From: Candidatus Saccharimonadota bacterium
GTDB lineage: Bacteria; Patescibacteriota; Saccharimonadia; Saccharimonadales; Saccharimonadaceae
Assembly (NCBI GenBank): GCA_017516075.1
Contig: JAFWDS010000033.1
Coordinates: forward strand, 1 to 64,000
Length of the DNA: 64,000 nt
Direction of reading: 5' to 3'
Under the pieces are notes generated by a model. The model ran no database searches. It saw only the letters and a program-made list of their open reading frames with translations, and was not told where the DNA came from. Positions 42,337 to 50,768 of this stretch are shown here, one piece after another (position 1 is the first letter of the stretch; each line of letters opens with the position of its first letter). The translations under genes and the position numbers were made by a program.

Positions 42337-42852
42337 ATGGCTCGTACAAACAGTGATGATTTGCTGATGGAAGACGACCTTGCTGCAGCATTCTTGGGAG
42401 GAGGCGAAGAAGAAATCGTAGCTCCCGTAGAGAATATCGAACCAGCTGCAGAGATAGAAGAGGTTCCCGCCGAGGAAATCAGCGAACCAGTCGAAGATGA
42501 GTGGGAAAGTGCCGACGATTTTCCAGGACAACTCGCTGTGGATGTCTACGAAACCGCCGACAAATTAGTAGTCAAAGCTCGGACTGCTGGTATTTCGAAA
42601 TCTGATCTTGATGTGAGTATTTCCGATAATATTTTGACAATTTCTGGTGTTTTGTCGGGTGGCGAAGATGAACAAACCACGAGATGGCATATTCAGGAAT
42701 GTTATTGGGGAGAATTTTCAAGGACGATCGCTTTGCCAGTGCAGGTGCGCGAAGATGAAAACAGTGTCAAGGCAGAGCTCAAGGATGGAGTTCTTACTAT
42801 TACTTTTGAAAAGGAAAAGACTGAAGCCCCTAAGAAGATTGAGATTCAATAA
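42337..42852 (+). CDS. Small heat-shock protein, Hsp20/alpha-crystallin family
   Basis: 171 residues. The first 75 are strongly acidic (Glu/Asp/Pro-rich, VEDEWESADDF). The alpha-crystallin domain (about 65-165) follows: LAVDVYETADKLVVKARTAG, DVSISDNILTISG, FSRTIALPVQV, and VKAELKDGVLTITFEK. It holds unfolding proteins in a refoldable state. GGAGG sits 5 nt before the ATG. The acidic N-terminal extension is longer than in most bacterial Hsp20 proteins. Confidence 0.92.
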   Translation: MARTNSDDLLMEDDLAAAFLGGGEEEIVAPVENIEPAAEIEEVPAEEISEPVEDEWESADDFPGQLAVDVYETADKLVVKARTAGISKSDLDVSISDNILTISGVLSGGEDEQTTRWHIQECYWGEFSRTIALPVQVREDENSVKAELKDGVLTITFEKEKTEAPKKIEIQ

Positions 42853-42861
42853 ACTGCTTTT

Positions 42862-42896
42862 AAAAAAAAAACATCTCCGAGAGGAGATGTTTTTTA
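42862..42896. terminator. Bidirectional terminator between hsp20 and the VirB2-like array
   Basis: ACATCTCC (42871-42878), GAGA loop, GGAGATGT (42883-42890), flanked by an A-run and a T-run. Confidence 0.9.
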
Positions 42897-42907
42897 TTGG
42901 TTTATTA

Positions 42908-43264
42908 TCAATTATTATTGTTGCTGTTCTGTTGTTGTGAACTATTGCCGCTATTTGAGTTGCCACTAGAGTCACCTTGTTGGAGAATGGTGCCAATGAC
43001 GAAGTTAACGATAACAAAGGCTAAAGCGCAGACGATTAGACCAATAAGACCATAAAGGATAGTTTTTTTGGCTTTTTCGACTTTGGATGAATCGCCGGAA
43101 GAAGTCATGTAATTGTAGCCACCGATAATCATGACAACTACAGCTACTAGACCTAGAGCAGCGATAATGGCTGTTAAGATGCCAGAAACGGCTCCGGTGA
43201 GATCGCTGCTGCCGCCGACCTGGTCGACGTGCTCCCCCGCCGCGAATAAAATGAGATTGTTCAT
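42908..43264 (-). CDS. VirB2-like membrane protein 2
   Basis: 118 residues. Short N-terminus without a clear signal peptide, two membrane helices (about 24-50 and 67-92) joined by YMTSSGDSSKVEKAKKTILY, and a C-terminal tail of Asn/Ser/Gln/Gly only (SGNSSQQQN and similar). The tail is disordered and may be surface-exposed. It is 17 bp downstream of VirB2-like 3, in the same operon. Confidence 0.78.
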   Translation of the reverse strand: MNNLILFAAGEHVDQVGGSSDLTGAVSGILTAIIAALGLVAVVVMIIGGYNYMTSSGDSSKVEKAKKTILYGLIGLIVCALAFVIVNFVIGTILQQGDSSGNSNSGNSSQQQNSNNNN

Positions 43265-43281
43265 GAAATGACCTTTCCTTA

Positions 43282-43578
43282 TTAATTGGCGAGGATAGTG
43301 CTAATTACAAATTGGACGAGGGCAAAAGCAAGAACACAGACTACGAGACCGATCAAGCCATATAGGATGGTGTCTTTGGCCTTTTTGACTTTGCCGGCGT
43401 CACCAGATGAGGTCATATAGTTAACGCCACCGATAATCATAACAACGACGCAGACAAAACCTAGTACGCCAATAATAGTACTAAGAATGGTTTTGACGTT
43501 TTCTATTAAGGTGTCACCATCGTCGGTTACATCTGTTAATACTTCGCCTATTGCAAATTTTGTAATGAGTTCTTTCAT
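43282..43578 (-). CDS. VirB2-like membrane protein 3
   Basis: 98 residues. N-terminal amphipathic region (KELITKFAIGEVLTDV), then two membrane helices (about 30-52 and 70-95) linked by YMTSSGDAGKVKKAKDTILY. The shortest member of the array, without low-complexity tail. Probably a pilin or a small membrane subunit of the secretion channel, in operon with its neighbours. Confidence 0.78.
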   Translation of the reverse strand: MKELITKFAIGEVLTDVTDDGDTLIENVKTILSTIIGVLGFVCVVVMIIGGVNYMTSSGDAGKVKKAKDTILYGLIGLVVCVLAFALVQFVISTILAN

Positions 43579-43617
43579 TTGATATCCTTTATACTTATTT
43601 ATTATATTTTATAACTA

Positions 43618-44115
43618 TTATTTGAAAAAAGCAAGATATTTTGAGGGCAAATACGCTTCTGCTCCCGTCTTTACATTTGCTACTGTACTGATGACCCAGT
43701 TGACGATGATGAAGGCGAATGCACAGATGATGATGCCGATGACAGCGTAGGTGATGGTCTTTTTGGCTTTTTCGACTTTGGATGAATCGCCAGAAGAGGT
43801 CATGTAGCCGTATCCACCAATGACTACATAGATAGCAGCGACAATGCCACAGACTGAGATGATGGTGTTGAGGATGACTTGGATAATACCTGGTAGAGCA
43901 TTGGCGTTGTTGTTGCACCCGGCGGATTGTCGGACTGCTTCAGGATATTCGTTGTTGCCACAGATATTGGTGCTGGTGGCGGATTTAGTGCCAGTAGCTG
44001 CACCGCTACCAGTAGTGGCGCCCGAGGATTTTTCTTCTGCGAGCGCAGGCATAGCAAATAGGGAAGAGATAGCGATTGCAGTAATAGCGAGTATGTTGAA
44101 TAGTTTTGTTTTCAT
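43618..44115 (-). CDS. VirB2-like membrane protein 4, with signal peptide
   Basis: 165 residues. Signal peptide about 1-26 (ends FAMPALAEE), a Gly/Ser/Thr linker, two Cys (ICGNNEYPEAVRQSAGCNN), then two membrane helices (about 75-100 and 117-142) with the shared loop YMTSSGDSSKVEKAKKTITY. The start overlaps the stop of the upstream gene by 4 bp. Confidence 0.8.
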   Translation of the reverse strand: MKTKLFNILAITAIAISSLFAMPALAEEKSSGATTGSGAATGTKSATSTNICGNNEYPEAVRQSAGCNNNANALPGIIQVILNTIISVCGIVAAIYVVIGGYGYMTSSGDSSKVEKAKKTITYAVIGIIICAFAFIIVNWVISTVANVKTGAEAYLPSKYLAFFK

Positions 44116-45107
44116 GAACCTCCTTTGATAATGTTAGTAACGAATGCGGTGATAACGACTGAAAGGGCGACGATGATGAGACCGATGAGGGAGTAGGTGA
44201 TCATCTTTTTGGCTTTTTCGAGTTTACCGGTATCGCCGGAGGATGTGATATAGAGAATACCACCGTAAACTATAAAGATGAGTGAAACGGCGCCGGCGAT
44301 GCCAGTGAACCAATTGATGACACTGGTGACCATACTCGTTGGGTCTACGCAGGATGCGGTAGCACAGTTGGTGAGACGACCTTGACTACCAAGAAGAGCA
44401 AAACGGATAGTATTCATGATGAGGCTAGCTAACAGAACGATGGCGAGGCCTAAGAAAGCTCTAGCAAGAGTTTTTCTACCATTTTCGACTTTGCCGGCTT
44501 CGCCGCCAGAAAAGGTGTAGAGGTAACCGCCGTAGATGACGTAGCCTAAAACTAAGTAAGTAGCGGCGACCGCTATGTCGGTGGCGACGTTGGCGGCGAT
44601 AGTCCAGATGCCGGCTTTGAGAGATTCTTCGTCGCTGATATTAACGTTGCTGTCCCAGGATACAAAGCCTAGAACGGAGACGTCTCGTCCGGAGAATGTT
44701 GATGCTTCTGTGTTAGGGACGACTGTGTCGTAATGGTTTTCGGCTGATTCGGATTTGGCTCCATCTGTGGCGTCATCGGAGTTGGTGACTCCAGAGGAGG
44801 CGTTGCCAGAGGTTTGAGTAGTAGAGTTGTTGCCACTATTGCCACTGCTATCGGAGCTTCCGCTGGTCGAGTTTCCGGTTGAGTTACCATTATCGTCGCT
44901 TCTATTATCCGCACTGGTTGCATTATTGATGCCATTACTGATGGCATTCCCTACTGCTTTTAAACCTATTATTTGATTGGTTTTATGTTTGTTACTAACT
45001 GTGGTATTGGGGCCTTTGATAATAGTTGGTTCGGCAAAAGTGGGCAGTAGGATGGTCGAAGATACCATGACGGCACAAGCAATAATAAAGAAAAGTTTTT
45101 TCAACAT
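44112..45107 (-). CDS. VirB2-like membrane protein 5, duplicated core
   Basis: 331 residues. A signal peptide (about 1-25), a low-complexity Ser/Asn/Gly/Thr linker (about 60-130), and then two copies of the two-helix unit: one with FSGGEAGKVENGRKTLAR and one with TSSGDTGKLEKAKKMITY. So a gene duplication has been fused in one chain. It is the first gene of the minus-strand array. The ATTTAAGCATAA motif at 45146-45157 lies 40 bp upstream of the start codon. Confidence 0.78.
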   Translation of the reverse strand: MLKKLFFIIACAVMVSSTILLPTFAEPTIIKGPNTTVSNKHKTNQIIGLKAVGNAISNGINNATSADNRSDDNGNSTGNSTSGSSDSSGNSGNNSTTQTSGNASSGVTNSDDATDGAKSESAENHYDTVVPNTEASTFSGRDVSVLGFVSWDSNVNISDEESLKAGIWTIAANVATDIAVAATYLVLGYVIYGGYLYTFSGGEAGKVENGRKTLARAFLGLAIVLLASLIMNTIRFALLGSQGRLTNCATASCVDPTSMVTSVINWFTGIAGAVSLIFIVYGGILYITSSGDTGKLEKAKKMITYSLIGLIIVALSVVITAFVTNIIKGGS

Positions 45108-45219
45108 AATTTTATATTATCATAATACTTAAAAAAGTCCAATAGTTATGCTTAAATATTAGGCTCATGTTTATGCTTTAACATATCTTTGAAATATTTG
45201 GAAATATAGGGTGTTTATA

Positions 45220-45306
45220 TTGACAAAAACGCTTATGTGTGCTATAATGTAGTTACGCCTAGAAATAGGTCTCTTTTGGGGACTTAAAAAGGGAGGCGAA
45301 AGAATT
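45220..45306 (+). promoter_or_regulatory. Perfect-consensus promoter and structured leader of the VirB6 operon
   Basis: TTGACA (45220-45225), a 17-bp spacer, TATAAT (45243-45248). The leader of about 50 nt can form CCTA-GAAA-TAGG (45258-45269) and GTCTC/GGGAC (45269-45283), and ends with GGGAGG 10 nt before the ATG. It is the only exact consensus promoter seen, suggesting strong expression. Confidence 0.85.
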
Positions 45307-48300
45307 ATGATAGTGAAAAGACGAACAAAAAAGGAGTTCAGAAAAGCCATTTTTGGCTGTCTTTTTGCTATAATGATGTTAATTACAGGGGTGTTTGGTG
45401 TTTTTGGCCAGAATACTTCGGTTTTTGCTGAGGTCGTGAATAGCACCAACAATGCAAATAACACGAATAACACAAATGCGACGAGAGAGCAAGTCCGATT
45501 AGACGAAGATATGAATGCAGAAGATGAGACTGATGCTGAAGAGGAGGAACCAGAGGAGCCGGCAAATACTACTCCACTAGGGAATGGTGATAGTTGTAAA
45601 AATAGTTTGGGGGCGATTGGTTGGCTGGTATGTCCGACAACAGGGAAGATTGCCGAGGCGGTGGATTGGCTTTACGACAAGATTGAGGAAATACTGATAA
45701 TTAAACCGATTTCTGTAGAGGATGGGTCGCCGATTTATGAGATTTGGAAGTATTGCCGTGGGATTACCAATATGGTGTTTATTATCTTTCTTCTGGTGGT
45801 GATTTATTCGCAGATTACGGGATATGGGATCAATAATTATGGGATCAAGAAAGCGCTGCCAAAACTAATCGTAGCGGCGATTTTGGTGAACTTAAGCTTT
45901 TTGATATGTTCATTAGCGGTGGATTGTTCAAATATTATTGGTAGTGGTCTGAGGAGTTTGTTTACGGCAATAGAGGAGTCGACTCTAACGAATGTATTGG
46001 CGGAAAAAGGGGCGACGATGACGGCGACGACAAAACTTTCTTATGCAAGTATGTTCTCGTCTCTGGCGGGAGGAGCGGCTTTGACGGTGCTGGGCGGAGT
46101 GATTGCCTTTGAGACTGGGGCGATTTGGATGTTGATTCCGGTGGTACTAGGGGCGCTAGTGGCGGTGGCTTCGGGTTTGATTACAATTGCTTTGAGGCAG
46201 GCGGTGGTGGCGCTTCTGATCATGATTTCGCCACTCGCGATTGTGGCTTATATTTTGCCGAATACGGAAAAATGGTTTAAGAAATGGAAAGATTTGTTGA
46301 TGAAAATGTTGGTGTTTTATCCAATGTTTTCGTTGTTGTTTGGGGCGTCGAGTTTGGCGGGGTTTGCGATTATTGCGAGCGCAAGTGACGGATTTGGGAT
46401 TCTGCTGGGTGTGGCGGTGCAAGTGTTCCCGCTATTCTTCTCTTGGTCACTCATGAAGATGTCGGGCACGTTCCTCAGCGATATCAATGCAAGGTTGCAA
46501 GGGCTGGCGGCAAGACCGCTCGCAGCCAGCAGAGGTTGGGCGGATTCGCGGAGACAGTTGGCTAAGCAAAAACATTTGGCGTCGGGGAAGGCATATACGC
46601 CGTCACTTAGGTTGATGCAGTTTATTAATAATCGTAGGATAGCTAGAGAAGCAGATATGGATGAATATGCGAAATTGGCGCATGAAAGAGGCATGGCATA
46701 TAGAGCTCGAAAACATTACGACAGGAAAGGTGTACCGACAAGGGCAGGCGAGAGGGCTTATCGTAGACAGGCAGAAAGCATGGAATATCAGAGGGTTATT
46801 GCTCGCGATGCAAATAATATGGAAGAAGGATTGGCGGAATATGCAAAGAAGGGTACGTTGAGGCATGCTCGTTTGGAACAATTGGATATAAGAAATATTA
46901 ATGCGGCCGATTCGTTGAATATAGAGAAAGCGCGTGGACATAAGATTGAATATGAAAATGCTCGTGGGTTTCATCAAAGAATGGAAGATGCAATTAATGC
47001 CCATATGGACGATGAACATGGCGGTAATTCTAAGTACAAGATGCATGATATCAAAGATAGAGATGGAGCAAGAGCGAGATATAATGTTGCTGCCGAAATA
47101 ATGAAGAATAATGATGAGAATATTCATTTTGCGGCTGCAAATGCTGCTAAGGGTTTTGAGGCGCAGAAAAAGATAGTTGAAGCTACAATGGGAGAATACT
47201 TTAGTAAGACACCAGCAACTCAGGATGTTAATTATAGGCTAGATGAGCTTACGACTAAGTTTGATGCAACGAAGAATGAAAGAGTGGCCGATAGGATTGA
47301 TTTGATTATGCCGGGTCTTAGGATTTTGAATCAGCGTGGTGATACAGATATGGTCCGCAAACAGCTTGAAAACATTTTGAATAATGGTGGTGGCGTCGAT
47401 TTGGGCACGCACGCTTCGCAATCTCTAGCGAGTTTCTTGATGTTCGAAGTGAAGGATGGAGACCCATTCCTAAGGAGATTTGGTAAGTATATTAATCTTG
47501 AAACGGCGCGTGTTTACAATACAAAAGACCCAAACGAAAGACGACAGAATCCACATTTGACGTTGGATGAATATATTACTGGTGAGTATGAAGATTGGGA
47601 ATATAATAATCCGACAAAAAAGATAGTAGGTAAGGCAAAACGACCAATGGATGTTTTGATTGAAGGTACTTCTTTAGATAATGTAGAACGGACGGCTTAT
47701 GCAAATTTGGATGAAATGCTGGTTAATGCCTATACTAAGAATGGGCAATTAGATATTGAAAAATACTTAAAAAGGCGTAAAGAAATTGAAACCGCAATGG
47801 GTCCAGCGTTCATTTCTGCAAGCTTGAAGTATTTGTCTGGTAGTGAACCACTAAAGAGCGCAGTTAGTTTTTTGACTGGATATAATGGTGATAAGCCAAG
47901 ATGGGAAGACGAGAAAGATCCGTTGTACCGGAGTAATGAGGCAAAAGATTATTTCCGCGGAAAGTCAATTGATTATTTATCGAGTCAAACACCAACTCAG
48001 ATTTTAAGTTTGAGGTCGGATTACTATAAGGCGTTGCAAAGCCATTTGATTGACGAATATGAGCTGACGGATATGAAGGGTTGGGATCAAAAGGCGATTG
48101 ATGAGCATCGCGAATTAATGCGCGAGAAAGCTGAAATACAAACTAGATATGGTGATTTACCGGCTGAAGAGGCCATGAAGAAGCGCGATGCGGATATGAA
48201 GGAATTGAAGGACAAAATGGCGGGCGCAGAGTTTAGACAAATTCTAGATTCGAAGGGTAAGTTGAATCAGATTTATCGCACTAGAACTTCTGGTGCGGCA

Positions 48301-48717
48301 AACAATGCTAAAGACTGGGTGCGTAAATGGCTTGGGCTTGATGATGAAATATCTATTACGATGAAACTTGATGACGATAGAAAAAGAATGAAAGCTTTAG
48401 TCGAAGAAGAGCGCAAGAAGAGAAATGCTCGCCAAATGGTGGATGATTCTGGTGTACCAGATTCTGTATATGGTCCGTATTCTGATACAGATAGGGCAAT
48501 GTTTATTTCCCAGATCAATGATATGTGGCAGGATTTGAAGGGCGAAGATGGAGATGTTTTCTTTGAAGAGTCTATGAAATATTTGAAACAAATATTGGGC
48601 GAAGATAGCGCTATTGTGATTGATTATAAACGTTTCCGTGAAGATGATAAATATGCAGATGGACATATGCTAAAATGCTACCTTGAAGACTTATTGAGCG
48701 ACCCAGAAAACTATTAA
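45307..48717 (+). CDS. VirB6/TrbL-like type IV secretion membrane protein with large cytoplasmic C-terminus
   Basis: 1136 residues. A signal sequence (about 15-42), an extracellular Asn/Thr then Glu/Asp-rich stretch (about 43-95), about six to seven membrane helices (about 145-395: TNMVFIIFLLVVIYSQI, LIVAAILVNLSFLICSLAV, and others, with the channel-like core QAVVALLIMISPLAIVAYIL), and then roughly 735 residues of hydrophilic helical sequence. VirB6 forms the inner-membrane channel of type IV secretion. The long soluble tail is rich in Arg, Lys and Glu and could reach coupling or cargo proteins. It is followed by the PrgI gene after 44 bp. Confidence 0.82.
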   Translation: MIVKRRTKKEFRKAIFGCLFAIMMLITGVFGVFGQNTSVFAEVVNSTNNANNTNNTNATREQVRLDEDMNAEDETDAEEEEPEEPANTTPLGNGDSCKNSLGAIGWLVCPTTGKIAEAVDWLYDKIEEILIIKPISVEDGSPIYEIWKYCRGITNMVFIIFLLVVIYSQITGYGINNYGIKKALPKLIVAAILVNLSFLICSLAVDCSNIIGSGLRSLFTAIEESTLTNVLAEKGATMTATTKLSYASMFSSLAGGAALTVLGGVIAFETGAIWMLIPVVLGALVAVASGLITIALRQAVVALLIMISPLAIVAYILPNTEKWFKKWKDLLMKMLVFYPMFSLLFGASSLAGFAIIASASDGFGILLGVAVQVFPLFFSWSLMKMSGTFLSDINARLQGLAARPLAASRGWADSRRQLAKQKHLASGKAYTPSLRLMQFINNRRIAREADMDEYAKLAHERGMAYRARKHYDRKGVPTRAGERAYRRQAESMEYQRVIARDANNMEEGLAEYAKKGTLRHARLEQLDIRNINAADSLNIEKARGHKIEYENARGFHQRMEDAINAHMDDEHGGNSKYKMHDIKDRDGARARYNVAAEIMKNNDENIHFAAANAAKGFEAQKKIVEATMGEYFSKTPATQDVNYRLDELTTKFDATKNERVADRIDLIMPGLRILNQRGDTDMVRKQLENILNNGGGVDLGTHASQSLASFLMFEVKDGDPFLRRFGKYINLETARVYNTKDPNERRQNPHLTLDEYITGEYEDWEYNNPTKKIVGKAKRPMDVLIEGTSLDNVERTAYANLDEMLVNAYTKNGQLDIEKYLKRRKEIETAMGPAFISASLKYLSGSEPLKSAVSFLTGYNGDKPRWEDEKDPLYRSNEAKDYFRGKSIDYLSSQTPTQILSLRSDYYKALQSHLIDEYELTDMKGWDQKAIDEHRELMREKAEIQTRYGDLPAEEAMKKRDADMKELKDKMAGAEFRQILDSKGKLNQIYRTRTSGAANNAKDWVRKWLGLDDEISITMKLDDDRKRMKALVEEERKKRNARQMVDDSGVPDSVYGPYSDTDRAMFISQINDMWQDLKGEDGDVFFEESMKYLKQILGEDSAIVIDYKRFREDDKYADGHMLKCYLEDLLSDPENY

Positions 48718-48761
48718 GATGATTATGTTTGAACGGATTATTGTGTTATAATATATAATAT

Positions 48762-49673
48762 ATGGCGCAGTATAAAGTACCGCAGGATGTTGAGGCGGAC
48801 GACAAACTTTTAGGGCCGTTTAGTTTTCGGCAGTTTATTTATCTTTTGATTGCTGGTGGATTGATTTTTTTGGCAGTGGGTTTGTTTCAGCTTTTTCCGC
48901 TGCTTGCGATAATACCGTTGCCGTTTGTTTTATTGCTGGCAGTTTTGGCTTTGCCTCTTAAGAAGGATCAGCCGATGGAGACATACTTGGCGGCGATTGT
49001 GTCGTATTATCTGAAACCACATAATAGAGTATGGACGCCGGGACAGAGAGAGTCTACTATTATGATTACGGCACCGAAGAAAGTTGAAGAGACGAGGACT
49101 CGTAGCATTACTGGGGAAGAGGCGACGCATAGACTGTCGTTTTTGGCTGATATCGTCGATACAGAAGGGTACGCTATTAAAGGGATGGGGCCGAATCGCG
49201 TGAAGAATGAGTTGGTCGAGGAGGCAGATGCGACAGCAGATATGTTTGAAACTAGTCATTTTGACAATTTGGAGAATACTATCGCGAAGGATGAAAATGA
49301 GAGACACCAGGAAGTGATAAAAGAAATGAGAGAGCAGATTGAACAAAATAGTATTGGCGGCGCGGCGAGAATTGAGAAAAAAGAAGAAAAACCGATAGTA
49401 GAGACGCCGGTGGTAGAAGATATGGCGATTGACGAAAAACCTGATTATAGTTCGCCGGCGGTGATTACGCCAGTGATTACTCCAGTATTAAAGCCTGTGG
49501 AAAAGCTTAAGGCTGTGTCGGAAAACGCTACGAAAAAAGAAGCGACAACTTCTGCAAAACCTAGTATAATAGAACTAGCGAATAATCCCGATTTTTCGGT
49601 TGCGACGATCGAAAAAGAAGCTAATCGTATTAACGGAAAGGAAAAGGGCGAAGTTTTTATATCGCTGCACTAA
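48762..49673 (+). CDS. PrgI-family (VirB3-like) inner-membrane protein with long cytoplasmic tail
   Basis: 303 residues. The N-terminus matches PrgI: YKVPQDVEADDKLLGPFSFRQ, two membrane helices (about 27-70, with a tight turn), and PMETYLAAIVSYYLKPHNRVW. PrgI is the VirB3 counterpart in Gram-positive-type systems and sits next to VirB4. The last 180 residues are a charged low-complexity tail. Two overlapping TATAAT boxes (48747-48752 and 48754-48759) lie just before the ATG, so a promoter of very short leader is likely. Confidence 0.85.
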   Translation: MAQYKVPQDVEADDKLLGPFSFRQFIYLLIAGGLIFLAVGLFQLFPLLAIIPLPFVLLLAVLALPLKKDQPMETYLAAIVSYYLKPHNRVWTPGQRESTIMITAPKKVEETRTRSITGEEATHRLSFLADIVDTEGYAIKGMGPNRVKNELVEEADATADMFETSHFDNLENTIAKDENERHQEVIKEMREQIEQNSIGGAARIEKKEEKPIVETPVVEDMAIDEKPDYSSPAVITPVITPVLKPVEKLKAVSENATKKEATTSAKPSIIELANNPDFSVATIEKEANRINGKEKGEVFISLH

Positions 49674-49676
49674 AAT

Positions 49677-50711
49677 ATGAATCCGCAAGATAATCCACAA
49701 ATAATGATGCCGAACCAGCCGATGCCGCAAGGTCAGCCTGTGATGCCTGGGGTGCAAAGTGGCCCGCAGATTATGATGCCGGAGCAATCTGCGATGCAAG
49801 GACAACCGCAGATTATGATGCCACAGGGGCAACCTCAGGTTATGATGCCGCAAGGACAACCTCAGGTTGCGATGCCCGGACAGCAGGCGATGCCTGGACA
49901 GCAAGGGATGCCTGGGCAACAGGCGATGCCTGGACAGCCGGGGATGCAAAATATGACGGCTGCGAATTTGGGTTCGGCGGCGATTGCGGCGAACCAAATT
50001 GCGCCAACATCTGTGAACAAAGATGTGCCGACGTCGACGCAGGCAACGCTGCAGATTTCGGAGTTACGCGATAATGTAGTGATTATGAAAGATGGTTCTT
50101 TTAGGGCAGTGGTGGCTTGTAAGTCGATTAACTTTGATTTGATGTCTGATATGGAGCGAGAAGGTGTAGAGTATTCTTACCAGAATTTTTTGAATTCCTT
50201 GAAGTTTACAACGCAGATTATGATTAGGTCGCAAAGAGTAGATATTGGGCCATATTTGCAGCGTTTGTCGGAAATTCGCAGGAACAATGATAATATGCTG
50301 CTCGGTGTTTTGATGGATGATTATATTAATTTCGTAGATATCTTGTCTCAGGAAGCGAACATTATGGACAAATCGTTTTTTGTGATTATTCCGTATTATA
50401 CTTCGGCGGATGCTGAGAAGATGCTGCAACAGACCAAGAATTTCTTTAAGAGTTTTTCGAAGGCCAAGACGCCGGAGGTGACGAGGATTGATAGAGCAAC
50501 ATACGACAAGGCGATGACAGAAATCAATAATCGTGTCGATTCGGTGATGTCGGGTCTGTTCCAGATAGGCGTGCATTCGGTGAGGCTAAATACGAAGGAA
50601 TTGGCGGAGCTATATTATAACTTTAATAATCCAGATACGGCGGTGAGGGAGCCATTGGTGGATTTTTCGAAGCTAGCAACGATGTACGTGAAAAAAGGAG
50701 AGCAAGCATGA
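49677..50711 (+). CDS. VirB4 N-terminal-domain (TraC-like) protein with Met/Gln/Pro/Gly repeats
   Basis: 344 residues. Residues 1-90 are a repetitive tract of the type MPGQQ and QPQIMMPQG. The rest (about 115-344) resembles the N-terminal domain of VirB4/TraC: ISELRDNVVIMKDGSFRAVV, MSDMEREGVEYSYQNFLNSLKF, and FFVIIPYYTSADAEKML, without any ATPase motif. Thus the N-domain and the ATPase (50769-52592) are split in two genes. The repeat tract is unusual and probably disordered, perhaps for protein contacts. The PrgI stop lies 3 bp before its start codon. Confidence 0.78.
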   Translation: MNPQDNPQIMMPNQPMPQGQPVMPGVQSGPQIMMPEQSAMQGQPQIMMPQGQPQVMMPQGQPQVAMPGQQAMPGQQGMPGQQAMPGQPGMQNMTAANLGSAAIAANQIAPTSVNKDVPTSTQATLQISELRDNVVIMKDGSFRAVVACKSINFDLMSDMEREGVEYSYQNFLNSLKFTTQIMIRSQRVDIGPYLQRLSEIRRNNDNMLLGVLMDDYINFVDILSQEANIMDKSFFVIIPYYTSADAEKMLQQTKNFFKSFSKAKTPEVTRIDRATYDKAMTEINNRVDSVMSGLFQIGVHSVRLNTKELAELYYNFNNPDTAVREPLVDFSKLATMYVKKGEQA

Positions 50712-50768
50712 TCGCGGCGCTGATGCTTGCTCTAAAGAAAGTGAGTTGTTTGAAAGGAGCTATTAATT

